Assembly: GCA_023433345.1 (NCBI GenBank)
Contig: JAEZDA010000032.1
Span: 1 to 64,000, forward strand
DNA: 64,000 nt
Origin: Bacteroidota bacterium
GTDB lineage: Bacteria; Bacteroidota; Bacteroidia; Chitinophagales; Chitinophagaceae
Reading direction: 5' to 3'
Position 1 is the first letter of the stretch. Each line of letters opens with the position of its first letter. Positions 61,153 to 64,000 of the stretch are shown piece after piece. The notes under the pieces are model-generated. The model was not told the DNA's origin. It searched no databases and saw only the letters and a list, made by a program, of their open reading frames with translations. The position numbers and the translations under genes were made by a program.

Positions 61153-61770
61153 ATGAAACTGATGCTGCAGATTTTTATGTGGTGCTCGTATATTTCCCAA
61201 TATACACCGGCTTTTAAACAGCCGGAGCACCACATTTATTTTGTCGGAAGAGCTAGTCTCCAAAAATCCGCGTTGATCGCAAAGGAATTCAATTTAGCGG
61301 ACACCCTGATTAGCCACGTAGGTATCGGAATTCAGGAAAGGGAAGGGTTAGTTATTTTTCATGTTGAAGACAAGCCGAACAATGCTCTTGTTAAAAGCAC
61401 ACTGCCAGAGTTTGTTCGAAACCAGGAATTTTATTACTGCGTCTATGCCTTACCGGTATCTAAGGAGGAGATTGGAAAACTAAAGAACATCCTTGCAAAC
61501 CATAAGCCCGTTGAATTCGACAACCAACTGATGCTGGGAAATCAGGCGCTATATTGCTCCGAATTTTGCTTCAATGTTTTGATTTCACTCGACCCGCAAA
61601 AGTTCAGATTCATACCCGTTACAAAATTGATCGAAAATCCCTTCATTGCTTCCTACCTTGGGAGAAAATCTATCACTTATGTGCCGGTGGACTTCTTCAT
61701 CGGCTACCCCGGTTTAAAAAAGGTATCAGAAGAATTCCTGCCGGCATCTCTCCCCTCACTGCGGCATTGA
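61153..61770 (+). CDS. Permuted NlpC/P60-like (YiiX-type) cysteine hydrolase
   Basis: The 205-residue protein resembles the permuted papain-like group: the histidine comes first, in LISHVGIGIQE (His55), and the cysteine comes later, in YCSEFCFNVL (Cys135 or Cys139), followed by a polar strand in YVPVDFFIGYP. No clear signal peptide is present, though the first 20 residues are hydrophobic and could act as one. Members of this group include amidases and lipid-acting enzymes. It follows the Gly/Cys-tail gene by 6 bp, which suggests a functional pair. The next gene has its own -7 element. Confidence 0.6.
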   Translation: MKLMLQIFMWCSYISQYTPAFKQPEHHIYFVGRASLQKSALIAKEFNLADTLISHVGIGIQEREGLVIFHVEDKPNNALVKSTLPEFVRNQEFYYCVYALPVSKEEIGKLKNILANHKPVEFDNQLMLGNQALYCSEFCFNVLISLDPQKFRFIPVTKLIENPFIASYLGRKSITYVPVDFFIGYPGLKKVSEEFLPASLPSLRH

Positions 61771-61777
61771 TATTAAG

Positions 61778-61785
61778 TATCTTTG
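61778..61785 (+). promoter_or_regulatory. -7 element for the DUF2130 gene
   Basis: TATCTTTG matches TAnnTTTG; the ATG at 61800 follows 14 bases later. Confidence 0.45.
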
Positions 61786-61799
61786 CCAAAAATTATTTA

Positions 61800-62975
61800 A
61801 TGCAGAACGAAATCACCTGCCCTAAATGCAATCATACCTTTACGCTTAATGAGGTAATGAATGAAGAAATGAATTCGCAGCTTAAAGAAATGCGCTCAAA
61901 ATTGAATGAAGAAGCAGCAAATTGGAGACGACAACGCGAGGAAGAATTTTCCTTACAGCTCAAACAGGCAAGCGAGGCCGCGCGAAAAAAAGCAACAGAT
62001 GAAATAGACACGAAACTGGCAGCACTTCAAAAAGAAGCTGCAGAAAAAACCAGGCAACTGCAGGAATTTCAGAGGAAGGAACTGGAATTGCTTCGCGAAA
62101 AGAATGAAATGGAAGCGAGGCAGAAAAACTTTGAAATAGAAAAAGAGAAATATTTTCTCGAAAAGAGCAGGGAGGTGGAAAACAACATCATTAAGCGCGA
62201 GCATGAATTGTTTGACCTGAGAATGAAGGAAAAAGAAACCCAGATGGAAAGCCTAAAAAAAACCATAGATGATCTTAAAAGAAAAAGCGAGCAGGGCTCC
62301 ATGCAGTTACAGGGTGAGGCCCAGGAACTGTTGTTGGAGCAAATTCTCAGGGACACTTTTCCTTTTGATGCGATCACCGAAGTAGGTAAGGGAGTGGAAG
62401 GTGCAGACTGCATACAATTAGTGAGAAATACCACCGGGCGGGATTGTGGCAAAATTATTTATGAAAGCAAAAGAACAAAAACATGGAGCAACACATGGGT
62501 CGATAAGCTTAAAGCGGATATGCGCAACAAATGCGCCGATATTGCAATTCTGGTTACACAGGTGTTTCCTAAAGACATGGACAGGTTCGGGCTCAAAGAC
62601 GGAGTATGGATCTGCAGCTTCAGCGAGGTTGCGAGCGTTAGTCTTTTGATGCGGCACTCATTGATCCAGCTTTATGAAATACAAAAACGTGAAGAGAACA
62701 AGGGCGATAAAATGCAAATGCTCTATGATTATCTTACAGGCCTTGAGTTTCGAGGACAGGTTGAGGCCATTGCTGAAGGGTTCAAAGCTATGAAGGATGG
62801 TATCACCCGCGAGAGGATGCAGATGGAAAAGATCTGGAAAGAACGGGAGAAACAACTGGAAAAAGTATTGCTGAACACATCAGGATTGTACGGTTCAGTA
62901 AAAGGTATAGCAGGAGCCTCAGTTGCAGATATCCCTCTGCTTGATGGAGAATCGACACCATTGTTGGAAAATTAA
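61800..62975 (+). CDS. DUF2130 domain protein with coiled coil and nuclease-like core
   Basis: The start at 61800 (MQNEITCPKCNHTF) is chosen because it gives the family's two-cysteine zinc-knuckle-like opening (Cys7, Cys10) and follows a -7 element; a longer upstream reading lies in the previous gene. The 391-residue protein has a long coiled coil (about residues 20-175), then a core with KIIYESKRTKTWSNTWVDKLK and ADIAILVTQVFPKDMD, which fits the restriction-endonuclease-like fold proposed for DUF2130. The function is unknown. It is 3 bp upstream of the tail-anchored protein gene. Confidence 0.88.
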   Translation: MQNEITCPKCNHTFTLNEVMNEEMNSQLKEMRSKLNEEAANWRRQREEEFSLQLKQASEAARKKATDEIDTKLAALQKEAAEKTRQLQEFQRKELELLREKNEMEARQKNFEIEKEKYFLEKSREVENNIIKREHELFDLRMKEKETQMESLKKTIDDLKRKSEQGSMQLQGEAQELLLEQILRDTFPFDAITEVGKGVEGADCIQLVRNTTGRDCGKIIYESKRTKTWSNTWVDKLKADMRNKCADIAILVTQVFPKDMDRFGLKDGVWICSFSEVASVSLLMRHSLIQLYEIQKREENKGDKMQMLYDYLTGLEFRGQVEAIAEGFKAMKDGITRERMQMEKIWKEREKQLEKVLLNTSGLYGSVKGIAGASVADIPLLDGESTPLLEN

Positions 62976-62978
62976 TAT

Positions 62979-63281
62979 ATGCCGCAGGAGAATCCATACT
63001 TTTTAAAACTCGACGACTCCACCACTATCGAAGTGGCAGGAAGGCGGCTTCCTGAAGGCTTTCACAAGCTGGGCGAATACCAGAAAGATTCCATTGCGAG
63101 GAAGATGTTGATTAAGCATATTGAACAGATACGGGAAAGTCAACGGCCCGCAACAGCAAGCGACTTTCTTGTACCAATTGCTATTCTCCTGATCATCGCT
63201 GCCGTTATTATGCTCATTGCAAAACGGGTTCGCGATAATCCTAAACTCTACGACAGGATCGTCAGAAAGGACGAAGAGTAA
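62979..63281 (+). CDS. Small protein with C-terminal membrane anchor, 100 aa
   Basis: The 100-residue product is hydrophilic for 60 residues and has one membrane segment near residues 63-81, then a short basic tail. The start is 3 bp after the DUF2130 stop, and the two genes form a unit. No family is recognised. It may anchor the DUF2130 protein to the membrane, which is inference from position only. Confidence 0.55.
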   Translation: MPQENPYFLKLDDSTTIEVAGRRLPEGFHKLGEYQKDSIARKMLIKHIEQIRESQRPATASDFLVPIAILLIIAAVIMLIAKRVRDNPKLYDRIVRKDEE

Positions 63282-63285
63282 TGTA

Positions 63286-63909
63286 TTAATTGCAAACCCA
63301 GGCAAGGCAATTGCCGTTGATTATTATCCCGTGAACGTGCAAAACGGTTTCAATTTCCTTACGAAATGAGATCGTCCCTTTATAACGGTCACCCACAAAC
63401 GAAAATCCCGTAAGCGGCATATTCATTATAAAATCAACCTTACCGGCACCATACCATTTATATGCGGCCTCTTTCATGCACCAGGCCATGGTTACCCGCA
63501 GGATGTCCTTCGGTTTTTCATCCATAACAATTTCCTGTTCGGCATCTGATAAAAATTTGTGTACCAGCCGGAGTATCTTCTCCTGAGGCACTTCTATATC
63601 AATACCAACCTGCTCATTTGTGCTTATTATCGCAGCTGCATAATCATCGCAATGGGAAATTGAAAAATGATATGCCTCACTTTCAAGGAATGGCTTACGG
63701 GTCGTTGCGATCAACACCTTTTCCAATGGAAAACCAGGTTCCAATTCGGTAAGCAGTAACCTCCCGGCAAGGGTTTGTAACCGCTTATGAGGATGGCGAA
63801 CTTCCGGAGAAACAATATTCCTGTATTCGAAAAAAGATTCGGGTTCGCTGATATGCCAAAGGCCAAGTTTGCTGTGCAAGTTGATATTTTGTTGATAAAC
63901 CAGCGGCAT
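63286..63909 (-). CDS. 4'-phosphopantetheinyl transferase superfamily protein (Sfp type)
   Basis: The enzyme transfers phosphopantetheine from coenzyme A to carrier proteins. The 207-residue protein has the metal-binding VGIDIEV (about residue 104) and WCMKEAAYKWYG (about residue 150), the two PPTase signature motifs. No polyketide or fatty acid synthase gene is near, so the carrier is unknown (possibly the housekeeping acyl carrier protein). It ends 4 bp from the convergent small membrane protein gene. Confidence 0.92.
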   Translation of the reverse strand: MPLVYQQNINLHSKLGLWHISEPESFFEYRNIVSPEVRHPHKRLQTLAGRLLLTELEPGFPLEKVLIATTRKPFLESEAYHFSISHCDDYAAAIISTNEQVGIDIEVPQEKILRLVHKFLSDAEQEIVMDEKPKDILRVTMAWCMKEAAYKWYGAGKVDFIMNMPLTGFSFVGDRYKGTISFRKEIETVLHVHGIIINGNCLAWVCN

Positions 63910-63981
63910 GCGGAGAACCGGAATGGAAATTTTGACCCCTTAAAAAATTACTTTTACAAATAAACGAATAAACAGGCTATA

Positions 63982-64000
63982 ATGATTTTGAGCGACTCGC
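63982..64000 (+). CDS. Possible start of a gene cut by the right edge
   Basis: ATG at 63982 opens the codons for MILSDS, which resembles the first residues of dCTP deaminase (MILSDK), a common start in that family. Only six codons are visible, so this is a weak hint. Confidence 0.2.

Overview
The window looks like chromosomal DNA of a Bacteroidota bacterium, most likely from the Chitinophagaceae or a close relative (the rank is inference). Supporting signs are repeated TAnnTTTG-type -7 promoter elements, several with a TTTG-like -33 box 19 bp upstream; the near absence of Shine-Dalgarno sequences; a PorW/SprE-like type IX secretion protein; a Porin_10-like outer-membrane protein; BshC for bacillithiol; and M16, rhomboid and bactofilin genes of the Bacteroidota kind. 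No insertion sequence, prophage, integrase or CRISPR array was seen. Most of the window is ordinary housekeeping sequence.

Layout. 1-7138: Gly-zipper lipoprotein (cut by the left edge), AsmA-like protein, rlmH, a small lipoprotein, rhomboid protease, tilS with a TPR gene. 7145-12493: etfBA, bifunctional nuclease, ispE, rocD and a VIT1-like membrane protein. 12536-19778: methyltransferase, CDF transporter, acyl-CoA dehydrogenase (a natural electron donor to EtfAB), YggS, a TonB-like protein, folC, NUDIX. 19841-26156: DinB/BstA-like protein, FKBP, ABC ATPase, fructose-bisphosphatase, aspartokinase, L,D-transpeptidase, HPPD. 26315-33544: purK and purE separated by a complete RND efflux operon. 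33672-38827: an M16 protease pair and bshC. 38891-46244: rimO divergent from a three-gene unit (glutamine amidotransferase, ATP-grasp-like protein, CHAD-like helical protein), then a porin and purine nucleoside phosphorylase. 46360-53455: sucC, GNAT, a class A penicillin-binding protein, PorW/SprE-like protein. 53616-56696: a membrane stub protein, bactofilin, AtpZ/AtpI-like proteins, SprT, and a RES-Xre toxin-antitoxin pair. 56752-64000: three tRNA genes, a histidine kinase, a glycosyltransferase, a 686-bp gene-poor stretch, an exported Gly/Cys-tailed protein with a permuted NlpC/P60-like partner, DUF2130, a small membrane protein, a phosphopantetheinyl transferase and the likely first codons of a further gene.

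The best candidates for something undescribed are the amidotransferase/ATP-grasp/CHAD-like unit at 40365-43394, which looks like a two-subunit amide ligase with a helical partner, and the exported glycine-zipper protein with its NlpC/P60-like neighbour at 60484-61770. The bactofilin locus, with a peptidase-less membrane partner and ATP-synthase accessory genes away from any atp operon, is a further point of interest. Functions are called from motifs read by eye; no database search was possible.
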